Source: Tepidiforma thermophila (GTDB lineage Bacteria > Chloroflexota > Dehalococcoidia > Tepidiformales > Tepidiformaceae). Taken from it: a DNA stretch of 64,000 nucleotides. Positions 56,744-64,000 of the stretch are shown here, one piece after another; within the stretch, counting starts at the first letter, position 1, and every line of letters starts with the position of its first letter. The stretch spans positions 868,001-932,000 of the forward strand of contig NZ_PDJQ01000001.1 of assembly GCF_002563855.1 (NCBI RefSeq). Direction: 5' to 3'. The position numbers were made by a program, and so were the translations under genes. The notes under the pieces were generated by a model. It was not told the origin of the DNA and did not search any database. It saw only the letters and a list, made by a program, of their open reading frames with translations.

Positions 56744-57253
56744 ATGCGCAACGTCCTCGCCAGCCCCATCACACGCCAGCTCCTCCTCTGGACCCTCGGG
56801 GGATTCCTCGTCGGCTGGCTGGTGAGCGTCCTCTGGTGGGCGATGCTTGAGCCGACAACCGCCCGGGCGCCCGACGAGATCGTCATCCCGCCGGGCGCCT
56901 CCGAACTCATCGCCCAGGGCCGCCGCGTCCCCGGCATCCCCTCCGTCATCCGCGGCGGCCGCACCGGTATCGTCCGCATCACGAACAACGACGCCGTCGA
57001 GCACTACCTGGCGGGCACGCTCATCCGGCCCGGCGCCACCGCCGAGGTGCGCCCCGCCGAAAAAGGCGGCGAAATCGCCTGCAGCTTCCATACCGGCGGC
57101 GTCATCGGCTACCAGCTCGACCGCCGCCCGCCGATCACCGTCACCTTCATCCCCGCCGCCGCCCTCGGCGTCCCCTTCGGCATCGCCTTCGGCGTCGCCG
57201 CCATCGTCGCCCGCCGCCTCGGCGGCGAACCCGCCGAACCCTCCCCCGCCTGA
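56744..57253 (+). CDS. membrane-anchored cupredoxin-like protein
   Basis: Protein of 169 residues with membrane segments near residues 12-34 and 137-157, and a beta domain between them. Three potential copper ligands can be seen: His87 in VEHYLAG, Cys113 and His116 in ACSFHTGGVIGYQL. No Met ligand is present, so it looks like an incomplete type-1 site. As the last gene in the oxidase operon it may deliver copper or electrons, or help assembly (inference). Function otherwise unknown. Confidence 0.7.
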   Translation: MRNVLASPITRQLLLWTLGGFLVGWLVSVLWWAMLEPTTARAPDEIVIPPGASELIAQGRRVPGIPSVIRGGRTGIVRITNNDAVEHYLAGTLIRPGATAEVRPAEKGGEIACSFHTGGVIGYQLDRRPPITVTFIPAAALGVPFGIAFGVAAIVARRLGGEPAEPSPA

Positions 57254-57294
57254 GCCCCGCCCGCCCCCGGTGCGGCCGCCCAAGGAGCTTCCCC

Positions 57295-57801
57295 GTGCCA
57301 GTCCCACCTGCGCCGTCAGCTCCTCCCCGGCTCGAAGGCCGGTACGTCCTGTTCGAACCGGTCGTCCCGGGCGCCCTCGACCCCGCTGCGCGCGACCTCT
57401 TCCTGGCCGCCAGCGAACGGGGCGCCAGCGGCGCCGACCCCGCCGCCCTCGCCGGCTCCCTCGCAGCCCTCGCAGCAGGCCGCTGCGCCGCCTGGGTGGT
57501 CCACCTCCGCCCCGCGCTGCCCGCCGCGCTCGCCTGGCTCAGCGCCGATCCCGGCCGCGCGGCCGATGCCGGCCTTCTCCTCGGCCGTGCCGGGCTCTCC
57601 TGGCGCGCACCCCGCATCGCCGGTCCCGCTGCCGCCGAGGCCCTCCTGCTCCTCCTCGGCTACGCCTTCGAAACCCGCGGCTTCCTCTCCGTCGCCGTGC
57701 GCGCCGCACTTCGGCCCCGGCGCAGCACCCGCCCCGTGCCCATCCTGGTGAGCGAGTGGCCCGCGCTCCGCGCCTCGCTTGCCTTCCGCGCCGCCCGCTG
57801 A
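57295..57801 (+). CDS. degenerate GNAT-like protein
   Basis: Protein of 168 residues starting at GTG with AAGGAGC upstream. The opening [15 protein letters not shown] and the C-terminal half [25 protein letters not shown] resemble RimJ/RimL-type acetyltransferases (the strand-helix after the CoA site). The usual R/QxxGxG/A CoA-binding loop is missing. The middle (residues 37-90) is Ala-rich. It may be a decayed acetyltransferase or a regulator that keeps the fold. Confidence 0.55.
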   Translation: MPVPPAPSAPPRLEGRYVLFEPVVPGALDPAARDLFLAASERGASGADPAALAGSLAALAAGRCAAWVVHLRPALPAALAWLSADPGRAADAGLLLGRAGLSWRAPRIAGPAAAEALLLLLGYAFETRGFLSVAVRAALRPRRSTRPVPILVSEWPALRASLAFRAAR

Positions 57802-57925
57802 CCGCGCCCCTGTCGCCCCGCTCACATCCTCCCGCGCCGGGTGCTGCCCCGCGCCCGTCGCAGACCTACTGCCAGCGCTTCCGACGTCCTACACTCAGAA
57901 CCACATCCCGTCCCGGAGGATCACC

Positions 57926-58816
57926 ATGTCCCAGGCACAGACCGGCACGTGGGCAGTCAAAGTCGGCCTCGCCCAGATGCTCAAGGGCGGCGTCATCATG
58001 GATGTCGTCACCCCCGAACAGGCGAAAATCGCCGAAGAAGCCGGCGCCTGCGCCGTCATGGCCCTCGAGCGCGTCCCCGCCGACATTCGCCGCGACGGCG
58101 GTGTCGCCCGCATGAGCGACCCCGAAATCATCTACCGCATCATGGAGGCCGTCACCATCCCCGTCATGGCCAAGGCCCGCATCGGCCACTTCGTCGAGGC
58201 CGAAGTCCTCCAGGCGATTGGCGTCGACTACATCGACGAGTCCGAGGTCCTGACCCCCGCCGACGAAGCCCACCACATCGATAAGCACCAGTTCAAAGTC
58301 CCCTTCGTCTGCGGCGCCCGCAACCTCGGCGAAGCCCTCCGCCGCATCGGCGAAGGCGCGGCCATGATCCGCACCAAGGGCGAAGCCGGCACCGGCGACA
58401 TCGTCGAGGCCGTCCGCCATATGCGCGCCGTCCAGGACGAAATCCGCCGCCTGACTACCCTCTCCGACGAGGAGATCTACACCGCCGCAAAGGAGCTCGG
58501 CGCCCCGCTCGAGCTCGTCCAGCAGGTCAAGCGCGAAGGCCGCCTCCCGGTCGTCAACTTCGCCGCTGGCGGCGTCGCCACGCCCGCCGATGCCGCGCTC
58601 ATGATGCGCCTCGGCGCCGACGGCGTCTTCGTCGGCTCCGGCATCTTCAAGTCCGAAAACCCGCCCGCCTTCGCCCGCGCAATCGTCGAGGCCACCACCC
58701 ACTACCAGGACCCCGAGGTCATCGCCCGGGTCAGCCGCGGCCTGGGCAAGGCAATGCCCGGCATCTCCGTCGCCTCCCTCGGCGAAAAGGAGCTGCTCGC
58801 CACCCGCGGCTGGTAG
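57926..58816 (+). CDS. pdxS: pyridoxal 5'-phosphate synthase subunit PdxS
   Basis: PdxS (YaaD/SNZ family), 296 residues, which makes pyridoxal 5'-phosphate from ribose 5-phosphate, glyceraldehyde 3-phosphate and ammonia. [16 protein letters not shown] near the N-terminus, [17 protein letters not shown] with an active-site Lys, and [13 protein letters not shown] with the phosphate-binding Lys region are diagnostic. The glutaminase partner PdxT is not adjacent; it should be elsewhere. ATG 57926 is preceded by CGGAGGA. A hairpin in the 61-bp repeat lies 27 bp downstream. Confidence 0.97.
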   Translation: MSQAQTGTWAVKVGLAQMLKGGVIMDVVTPEQAKIAEEAGACAVMALERVPADIRRDGGVARMSDPEIIYRIMEAVTIPVMAKARIGHFVEAEVLQAIGVDYIDESEVLTPADEAHHIDKHQFKVPFVCGARNLGEALRRIGEGAAMIRTKGEAGTGDIVEAVRHMRAVQDEIRRLTTLSDEEIYTAAKELGAPLELVQQVKREGRLPVVNFAAGGVATPADAALMMRLGADGVFVGSGIFKSENPPAFARAIVEATTHYQDPEVIARVSRGLGKAMPGISVASLGEKELLATRGW

Positions 58817-58842
58817 CCCCGCCGCCCCCGGTTCTCCGGCCT

Positions 58843-58903
58843 CCGTCGCCCTCACGATGCCCGCCCAGCCCGGCGGGCATCGCGCGTCGTTAGCCGCCGC
58901 CCG
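58843..58903 (+). repeat. 61-bp direct repeat, copy A
   Basis: Matches copy B (60692-60752) at 60 of 61 bases. It contains the inverted repeat GATGCCCGCC/GGCGGGCATC around CAGCCC, so it could form a hairpin and end pdxS transcripts. The remaining gap to 59010 shows no gene. Confidence 0.9.
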
Positions 58904-59010
58904 CCGGGACCGGCGGATCCCCTCGGCCTCCAGTTCACGCCGCGGCAGACGGCAACGGCGGGCAGCGCTGCAGCCGCCCGCCCGGGCGAGAAATTTCCTC
59001 GCGCGAACCG

Positions 59011-59039
59011 TTGCAGCCGTCCTTTGAAGTTTCTATAGT
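59011..59039 (+). promoter_or_regulatory. promoter of MFS transporter gene
   Basis: TTGCAG (59011-59016) and TATAGT (59034-59039) are spaced by 17 bp. It is the clearest promoter in the window and sits 51 bp before the ATG of the exporter. Confidence 0.75.
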
Positions 59040-59041
59040 AA

Positions 59042-59056
59042 GTTGCAAATTGCAAC
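59042..59056 (+). promoter_or_regulatory. operator-like palindrome overlapping the +1 region
   Basis: GTTGCAAATTGCAAC is a perfect 7-bp inverted repeat about a single central A, lying directly after the -10 box. Such a site fits a TetR- or MarR-type dimer repressor that blocks transcription; no regulator gene is next to it. Confidence 0.65.
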
Positions 59057-59089
59057 GGATCGGCCGCGCCGATCTCCCGAGGAGGTATC

Positions 59090-60643
59090 ATGTCCCCCCG
59101 CTCCAGCCCGCCGTCGAAATGGCTCACCCTCCTCGCGACCTGCGTCGGCCTCGCCATGCTGATGGTCGACACCTTTATCGTGAACGTCGCCTTCCCGGCG
59201 ATCGGCCGCGACCTCGGCGCCTCCCTCAGCGCCACCGAATGGACCGTCTCCGGCTACGTCCTCATGACCGGCGTCTTCCCTATCGCCATGGGCCGCCTCG
59301 GCGACATCTACGGCCGCGACCGCGTCTACCTCGTCGGCCTCATCGGCTTCGTCATCACTTCCGGGCTCTGCGGCCTCGCCCGCGGCATCGACGAGCTCAT
59401 CGCCTTCCGCATCCTCCAGGGCATCGCAGCCGCCACGATGATGCCCCTCACCCTCTCCATCATCACCGTCGCCTTCCCGCCCCAGCAGCGCGGCCTCGCC
59501 ATCGGCATCTGGGGCGGCGTCTCCGGCCTCGGCCTCATCGCCGGGCCCATCCTCGGCGGCCTCCTCGTCGTCGGCGACCAGTGGCGCTGGATCTTCCTCA
59601 TCAACCTCCCCCTCGGCCTGGTCGCCGTGCTCCTCGCCATCCTTTGGGTGCCGTCCTCCCGCGACCCCTCCGTGCCCCGCTCCGTCGACTGGCGCGGCCT
59701 CACCGTCCTGTCGGCCGCGCTCCTGCTGGTCCTCGTGGCCGTCAACCGCGGCAACGAAGTCGGCTGGACCTCCCCGGTCATCCTCGGCAGCCTCCTCGCC
59801 GGGGCCGTCCTCCTCGCCCTCTTCCCGCTCGTCGAACGAGCAGTCGCGCATCCCCTCGTCGACCTCTCCCTGTTCCGCAGCGGGCCCTTCGTTATGGCCT
59901 CGGTCTCGGCCTTCCTCTTCTCTGCCGCTGTCTTCGGCTCGCAGCCCTACGCCAGCCTTTTCATGCAGAACTACCTCGGCTTCACCCCGCTCGAGGGCGG
60001 GCTCGCCTTCCTCCCCGCCACCACGCTCGTTGCCGCGCTCATGCCAGTCTCCGGCATCATCGGCCAGAAGCTTGGCCACCGGATTCGGCTCATCATCATC
60101 GCCGGCTCGTTCGCGGTCGGCTGCTCGTTCCTCTACCTCCTTCAGCTCGATACCTCCAGCCGGTACCTCGACGGCCTCCTCCCATCGTTCATCCTCCGCG
60201 GCCTCGGCATCGGCCTCGTCATTTCCGCAACCTCCTACGCCGCGGTGAGCTCCCTGCCGCTGGCGAAATCCGGGCTCGCCTCCGGAACCCTCACCATGGC
60301 CCGCAATATCGGCACCTCGGCCGGGGTCGCCATCTTCGGCGCTGTCTACCTTCGCACCATCGAAAGCCGCCTGCCGGAACGCCTCGCCGCAGCCGGCGTC
60401 GAACCGTCGGCCGTGCCGGGGCTTGTCGACCGTGCAACCCGCTTCCTGCCGGCCGAAACGGAGCCCGCGGGGTCTGCAACTGCCGCCGGCATCGTCGACG
60501 CCTACGTCATCCTCGCCATCGCCGGCCTCGCGATCGCTACCCTCGCCATCGCCGCTGCCGCGATGATCCGCCCCCGCCGGGCCCCGGCCCCGGTCGCGCC
60601 TGCCGCTGCAACGCCCGCGCCGGACCCCGCCGGCAACGCCTGA
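59090..60643 (+). CDS. MFS transporter, DHA2 (EmrB/QacA) family
   Basis: Drug:H+ antiporter-2 type permease of 517 residues with about 14 hydrophobic segments. VDTFIVNVAFPAIGRDLGAS near residue 23 is the motif A/D1 region, MGRLGDIYGRDRVYLVGL the cytoplasmic loop motif, and WGGVSGLGLIAGPILGGLL the antiporter motif C. It probably exports drugs or other lipophilic compounds. It is alone between two copies of a 61-bp repeat, with its own promoter and operator, so it looks like a self-contained unit. RBS GAGGAGG. Confidence 0.92.
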   Translation: MSPRSSPPSKWLTLLATCVGLAMLMVDTFIVNVAFPAIGRDLGASLSATEWTVSGYVLMTGVFPIAMGRLGDIYGRDRVYLVGLIGFVITSGLCGLARGIDELIAFRILQGIAAATMMPLTLSIITVAFPPQQRGLAIGIWGGVSGLGLIAGPILGGLLVVGDQWRWIFLINLPLGLVAVLLAILWVPSSRDPSVPRSVDWRGLTVLSAALLLVLVAVNRGNEVGWTSPVILGSLLAGAVLLALFPLVERAVAHPLVDLSLFRSGPFVMASVSAFLFSAAVFGSQPYASLFMQNYLGFTPLEGGLAFLPATTLVAALMPVSGIIGQKLGHRIRLIIIAGSFAVGCSFLYLLQLDTSSRYLDGLLPSFILRGLGIGLVISATSYAAVSSLPLAKSGLASGTLTMARNIGTSAGVAIFGAVYLRTIESRLPERLAAAGVEPSAVPGLVDRATRFLPAETEPAGSATAAGIVDAYVILAIAGLAIATLAIAAAAMIRPRRAPAPVAPAAATPAPDPAGNA

Positions 60644-60691
60644 TCGCCGCCTGCCGGGGGCCCTGCTCGCTCACGATTGTCCTGCGCCCGC

Positions 60692-60752
60692 CCGTCGCCC
60701 TCACGATGCCCGCCCAGCCCGGCGGGCATCGCTCGTCGTTAGCCGCCGCCCG
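60692..60752 (+). repeat. 61-bp direct repeat, copy B
   Basis: Second copy, with one base different from copy A at 58843-58903 (T here for G). It follows the MFS gene by 48 bp and carries the same GATGCCCGCC/GGCGGGCATC hairpin, possibly ending that transcript. Confidence 0.9.
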
Positions 60753-60785
60753 TCGCGCTTCCCGGCGTCCATCCCGCTCCTCGCG

Positions 60786-60791
60786 TACACT
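60786..60791 (+). promoter_or_regulatory. -10 box of a leaderless CtaG-type gene
   Basis: TACACT at 60786-60791 is 6 nt before the ATG at 60798, so the transcript should begin at the start codon. No good -35 is visible. Confidence 0.45.
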
Positions 60792-60797
60792 GGAGAC

Positions 60798-61817
60798 ATG
60801 GCCGCGCGCCTCGCCGCCGTCACGCCGCGCCGGTTCGCGCTCGCCTGGTTTGCCGGCCTCGCTGCTGCCCTCCTCCTCACCTGGTGGCTCCGCGCCGGCA
60901 ACTCCGCCAGCGTCGCCTTCGTCTTCGTCTGCGCCGTCGATAACGTCCCCCCGCCCGAGTTCCCGGACGTCCTCTTCACCCTCGCCCTCGAGCCGCTGCC
61001 CGTCTACCTTCTCCTCTCCGCTGCCGCCGCCTACCTCGTCTTGTGGCAGCACGTCCGCGCCGCCGGCCGCGGGCGCCTCTTCCCCGCCTGGCGGCTCGCC
61101 GCGTTCCTCATCGGCATCGGACTCGTCATCCTCACCGTCTTCGGCCCCCTCGCCGGGTACGACCGGGTCTTCCTCTTCGTCCACATGATCCAGCACTTCA
61201 TCCTCATCACCATCGCGCCGCCGCTCATCCTCCTGGGTTCGCCGATGACCCTCCTCCTCGTCGCTGCCGGCCCCCGGCGCCGCGAGCGCTGGGTCTACCC
61301 CCTCACCCACGCCCGCTGGTTCGAACTCTTCACCAACCCGGTCGTCGGCCTCGTCCTCTTCGCCGCCGTGCCGGTGCTCTGGTACATCACCCCCCTCTTC
61401 GAGCGCTCGTTCACGAACGACTGGCTCCACTTCGGCGGCTACGCCCTCTTCCTCTTCGCCGGCATCCACTACTGGTGGCCCGTCATCGGCGGCAATCCCA
61501 CCCGCTGGAACCTCCCCCACCCGGTCCGCATCTTCTACCTCTTCGCCCTCGTTCCCATCCACGCCTTCCTCGGCTCCCTCTTCTACGAACCCTCCCGCGT
61601 CCTCTACGAAGAGCTCGCCGCGCAGCCGCGCCTCTGGGGGCCCGACCCGCTCCTCGACCAGCAGATCGGCGGCGCCATCATGTTCCTCGCCGGGGAAGCC
61701 ATCGGCCTGGTCGCCGTCATCGCCGCCGCTGCCGCCTGGGCCCGCGCCGACGAACGCGAAGCCAGGCGCGCCGATGCCCGCATGGCCCGCGAAAAGGCCC
61801 GCGCCTCCGCTCCTTAG
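60798..61817 (+). CDS. ctaG: cytochrome c oxidase assembly protein, CtaG/Caa3 type
   Basis: Membrane protein of 339 residues with about seven helices, matching the Caa3_CtaG family that helps assemble CuB or the caa3-type oxidases. FVHMIQHFILITIAPPLILLG, FAGIHYWWPVIGGNPTRW and YLFALVPIHAFLGSL are typical. The His pairs in the middle helices are likely to bind copper (inference). It lies 3.5 kb downstream of the cox operon, past the MFS gene. Its end overlaps the queE stop. Confidence 0.88.
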   Translation: MAARLAAVTPRRFALAWFAGLAAALLLTWWLRAGNSASVAFVFVCAVDNVPPPEFPDVLFTLALEPLPVYLLLSAAAAYLVLWQHVRAAGRGRLFPAWRLAAFLIGIGLVILTVFGPLAGYDRVFLFVHMIQHFILITIAPPLILLGSPMTLLLVAAGPRRRERWVYPLTHARWFELFTNPVVGLVLFAAVPVLWYITPLFERSFTNDWLHFGGYALFLFAGIHYWWPVIGGNPTRWNLPHPVRIFYLFALVPIHAFLGSLFYEPSRVLYEELAAQPRLWGPDPLLDQQIGGAIMFLAGEAIGLVAVIAAAAAWARADEREARRADARMAREKARASAP

Positions 61818-62524
61818 ACGCCCCGCCGGTCGCCCCAGAGCAGAATGTGGAGCCGCGTGCTGAAGCGGTACCCCTCCCGCGCGCACGCCTCGGCCAGCCA
61901 TCGCCCGCGCGCGGTCAGCACCGCCGCCGACGTGCCCTCCGGCATCAGCACCACCCGCTCCGGCGGAATGCCGCCCGCCGCACAGACCGCCCGCACCTCC
62001 TCGAGGTCCCCCGGCTCAGCCACCACGAACTTGAACCACGCCCGCCCGCTCGCCGCGAACTCGCGCAGCACGGCGGGCGCAATCCGCCGCAGTCCCTCGT
62101 TGCCGGAGTGGGCCAGCTTCGGCGAGACATTGAACTGGTCGATCAGCTCCGCCAGCGGCCCCGGGCCCACGGTCCCGTTCGTCTCGACCTCAAACCGGTA
62201 CCCCTCGGCCCGCAGCGCCTCGACCAGGGGTACGAGCTGCCGCCGCTGCAGGAGCGGCTCCCCGCCGGTGATGACCACGTTCCGCGGCGGCAGCGCCCGC
62301 ACCGACGCCGCCGCCTCCTCCTCCGTGATCTCCATCGTCGAAGCGGCCCGGTCGAACCGCTGCCAGTCCCACGTGTACGCCGTATCGCACCAGCGGCAGC
62401 GGAGGTTGCAAATCGCCAGCCGCACAAACGTGCTCGGCACGCCCATCGAAACCCCTTCGCCCTGCACGGACGCGAAGATTTCCGGCCCCCCGTCAGCCAT
62501 CCGCGCAACAATCAGCCGCTCCAT
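61814..62524 (-). CDS. queE: 7-carboxy-7-deazaguanine synthase QueE
   Basis: Radical SAM enzyme of 236 residues that forms 7-carboxy-7-deazaguanine in the queuosine route. The iron-sulfur motif is CNLRCRWC (Cys39, 43, 46), here the common CX3CX2C. SVQGEGVSMG is the QueE-type N-terminal signature and VVITGGEPLLQ the GGE motif. The ATG overlaps the queC stop (ATGA), so the two are translated together. Confidence 0.93.
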   Translation of the reverse strand: MERLIVARMADGGPEIFASVQGEGVSMGVPSTFVRLAICNLRCRWCDTAYTWDWQRFDRAASTMEITEEEAAASVRALPPRNVVITGGEPLLQRRQLVPLVEALRAEGYRFEVETNGTVGPGPLAELIDQFNVSPKLAHSGNEGLRRIAPAVLREFAASGRAWFKFVVAEPGDLEEVRAVCAAGGIPPERVVLMPEGTSAAVLTARGRWLAEACAREGYRFSTRLHILLWGDRRGV

Positions 62525-63267
62525 CAGCCCGCCTCCAGCGCCGGGTCCCGGGCGCCGGCGGCTGCGAACCCCGCAGCGCGCAGCCGGCACGCGTCGCAGC
62601 TCCCGCACGGCCGCTCCCCGCCGAGGTAGCAGCTCCACGTCAGCCCCAGCGGCGCACCCAGCTCCAGCCCGTACCGCACAATCTCCGCCTTCGACATCCG
62701 GATGATCGGCGCCGCGATCCGCACCGGCACCCCGTAGGCCGACCCCACCTTGCTCCCCAGCCGGATCACCTCCTCCATCGCCCGGTAGAACTCCGGCCGG
62801 CAGTCCGGGTAGCCCGAGTAGTCGATGGCGTTCGCCCCCACGTAAATCACGCCTTCGAGTCCCTTCGGGTCGGCGCCGCCGCCCTCGATCCGGTCGAGCA
62901 GCCAGCTCTCGAGCGCAGCCGCCGCCAGCGTCACGAAGAACGTGTTCCGCAGCGGCACATACGTGATCGGCACCTCGGCCGCCATCGCCTCCCCCGGCCG
63001 GTCCGCCGGGACCGCGAAGGCGCTGCTGGTGAGGGCCGAGTGCGCCGCCAGCCGGGCATAGAACGCGGCGTCCGCCTCCACCAGCGGGATGCCCAGCGCC
63101 TCCGCGACCGCCCGCGCCGCCGCCAGCTCCCGCGCATGCCGCTGCCCGTAGGCGATGCTCAGCGCCCGCACCTCCCCGCCCTCCCGCACCGCATGCGCCG
63201 CCACCGTCGTCGAGTCCAGCCCGCCCGAGAGCAGCACCACCCCAAGCCGCGCCCGTTCGTTCGCCAT
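62524..63267 (-). CDS. queC: 7-cyano-7-deazaguanine synthase QueC
   Basis: Protein of 247 residues that makes preQ0 from 7-carboxy-7-deazaguanine with ATP and ammonia. The PP-loop is LLSGGLDSTT (residues 12-21); YVPLRNTFF is the central signature and the zinc-binding C-terminus is CYLGGERPCGSCDACRLR. With queE this gives preQ0 for tRNA queuosine or archaeosine-like products; no queD, queF or tgt is in the window. A TAGGCT -10 box lies 6 nt upstream, so the mRNA is probably leaderless. Confidence 0.95.
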   Translation of the reverse strand: MANERARLGVVLLSGGLDSTTVAAHAVREGGEVRALSIAYGQRHARELAAARAVAEALGIPLVEADAAFYARLAAHSALTSSAFAVPADRPGEAMAAEVPITYVPLRNTFFVTLAAAALESWLLDRIEGGGADPKGLEGVIYVGANAIDYSGYPDCRPEFYRAMEEVIRLGSKVGSAYGVPVRIAAPIIRMSKAEIVRYGLELGAPLGLTWSCYLGGERPCGSCDACRLRAAGFAAAGARDPALEAG

Positions 63268-63273
63268 ACCCCG

Positions 63274-63279
63274 AGCCTA
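63274..63279 (-). promoter_or_regulatory. -10 box of queC-queE
   Basis: TAGGCT on the minus strand lies exactly 6 nt before the queC ATG. The -35 position would fall in the first units of the heptamer array at 63292 onward. Confidence 0.45.
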
Positions 63280-63291
63280 CCACCGCGGGGA

Positions 63292-63466
63292 GGGATGAGG
63301 GATGAGGGATGAGGGATGAGGGATGAGGGATGAGGGATGAGGGATGAGGGATGAGGGATGAGGGATGAGGGATGAGGGATGAGGGATGAGGGATGAGGGA
63401 TGAGGGATGAGGGATGAGGGATGAGGGATGAGGGATGAGGGATGAGGGATGAGGGATGAGGGATGA
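63292..63466. repeat. heptamer array GGGATGA x25
   Basis: Twenty-five perfect head-to-tail copies of the 7-bp unit, in the 325-bp gap between divergent queC and the GNAT gene (63268-63592). The unit is not a multiple of three. Its minus-strand translation is LIPHPSS repeats, which is an artefact. Confidence 0.98.
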
Positions 63467-63480
63467 GAAGCTCTCCCAGC

Positions 63481-63580
63481 TCCCACCTCCCACCTCCCAC
63501 CTCCCACCTCCCTCCTCCCCCGGCGGGGCCGGGGCGGCGGCACCGGCGGCGGGGCTCCCTCCTCCCTCCTCCCTCCTCCC
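63481..63580. repeat. CT-rich heptamer tracts before the GNAT gene
   Basis: TCCCACC occurs four times from 63481, then TCCCTCC-type units at 63556-63580. The second tract matches the one at 33244-33272 before the nuo operon. The GC-rich spacer between holds no gene. Confidence 0.85.
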
Positions 63581-63586
63581 TATACT
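63581..63586 (+). promoter_or_regulatory. -10 box of the GNAT gene (leaderless)
   Basis: TATACT at 63581-63586 is 6 nt before the GTG at 63593. Upstream is only the CT-rich tract; no -35 is seen. Confidence 0.5.
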
Positions 63587-63592
63587 TCCCCC

Positions 63593-64000
63593 GTGGCTGC
63601 GGAACCCTCCCATGCCCCGGTCCCGGTGCTCGAAGGCGAAGGCCTCACCCTCCGGCCCTGGGACGCCGACCTCGTCGCCCAGATGGCCCACTGGGGCGAA
63701 TACGGCTTCCCCTACCACGCCTTCGACCTCGGCCACCTCCGCGACCCCGCCCGCGCCGCGGCCGCGCTCGCCGAGCACACCGCCCCCGGCCGTCACCGCC
63801 ACTACGTCGCCGTCGAAGCCGGCCGCGCGGTCGGACGCTGCTCCGTCAACCTCGAAGACCCCGCCGGGCTCTACCTCTGGGCCGTCCATGTCCCCCCGGA
63901 GCACCAGGGCCGCGGCGTCGCCCGCCGGATGCTCGCGGTCCTCATGCGCGCCCTCGAACAGGAGTTTCCCGGCCGCGACTTCGTCCTCACGTCGAACACC
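63593..64000 (+). CDS. GNAT family N-acetyltransferase, 3' end cut by window
   Basis: The first 136 residues of an acetyltransferase, cut by the window's end. LEGEGLTLRPWDADLVAQMA opens the fold in the RimJ/RimL manner, HYVAVEAGRAVGRCSVNLED follows as the central strands, and EHQGRGVARRML is the CoA-binding Q/RxxGxG/A loop. The acceptor substrate is unknown. GTG was chosen because the -10 box lies directly upstream. Confidence 0.85.
   Translation, partial: MAAEPSHAPVPVLEGEGLTLRPWDADLVAQMAHWGEYGFPYHAFDLGHLRDPARAAAALAEHTAPGRHRHYVAVEAGRAVGRCSVNLEDPAGLYLWAVHVPPEHQGRGVARRMLAVLMRALEQEFPGRDFVLTSNT

Noticed and set aside
58843..60752. Insertion sequence or integrative element around the MFS gene
   Set aside because: There is no transposase, integrase, tRNA or target-site duplication; only the direct repeats are supported.
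60692..60752. Short ORFs in the repeats
   Set aside because: They are short, lack ribosome sites and are not conserved between the flanks.
63292..63466. Possible CRISPR array
   Set aside because: The 7-bp units are contiguous with no spacers, and no cas gene is in the window.
63277..63543. Minus-strand ORF coding for repeated LIPHPSS
   Set aside because: It is only the translation of the 7-bp array; no ribosome site and no protein character.

Overview
This is a very GC-rich window with strongly C-ending codon use, tightly packed genes and many ATGA stop/start overlaps. The gene content points to an aerobic, possibly thermophilic member of the Chloroflexota (Dehalococcoidia/Tepidiforma-like). 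The indicators are an 11-gene complex I operon, an A2-type haem-copper oxidase, F420-type LLM oxidoreductase, family III CoA-transferase, a c-di-AMP riboswitch and no sign of an outer-membrane system. This placement is an inference; there is no rRNA in the window. I saw no tRNA, insertion sequence, phage gene or CRISPR array.

Layout. 1-5.4 kb: the end of an acetyl-CoA hydrolase/transferase gene coupled to a short-chain dehydrogenase, then a thiosulfate sulfurtransferase, sufE and pyrG. 5.4-9.8 kb: a NYN-domain RNase-like protein, then a c-di-AMP (ydaO-type) riboswitch in front of a GyrI-like protein, a lipoprotein and a cytidylate-kinase-like protein, then a small membrane protein and a degenerate Nudix protein. 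9.8-20 kb: M16 peptidase, glnA, DJ-1/PfpI, carboxylesterase, a 99-residue beta protein, quinone oxidoreductase, FAD oxidoreductase, cyclase-family hydrolase and an alpha/beta hydrolase. 20-33 kb: cytochrome bd (cydAB), PQQ-type sugar dehydrogenase, LLM oxidoreductase, zinc-ribbon membrane protein, hydrolase, M23 lipoprotein, a large repeat-bearing surface protein, an ABC1/UbiB kinase, a short-chain dehydrogenase and rpsT.

33.4-44.4 kb is the nuoABCDHIJKLMN operon, without nuoEFG, closed by a strong bidirectional terminator. Its NuoI has a C-terminal extension of nearly 300 residues with three copies of a charged repeat, the most unusual protein feature in the window. 44.4-53 kb: a cupredoxin lipoprotein, secA with a coupled small ORF, a PIG-L deacetylase, a two-domain CoA-transferase and small hypothetical proteins. 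53.3-57.3 kb is a cytochrome c oxidase operon (subunits II, I, IV, III and a membrane cupredoxin-like protein). 57.3-64 kb: a degenerate GNAT-like protein, pdxS, an MFS exporter with a clear promoter/operator and flanked by a 61-bp direct repeat, a CtaG-type assembly protein, queC-queE, a 25-copy heptamer array and the start of a GNAT acetyltransferase.

The respiratory genes fit together. A truncated complex I reduces quinone, cytochrome bd oxidises quinol, and an A2-type cytochrome c oxidase, with CtaG and two copper-protein candidates, forms a second branch. Promoters resemble sigma-70 sites. A recurring pattern is a TANNNT -10 box only 6-9 nt before the start codon, which implies leaderless mRNAs for several genes.
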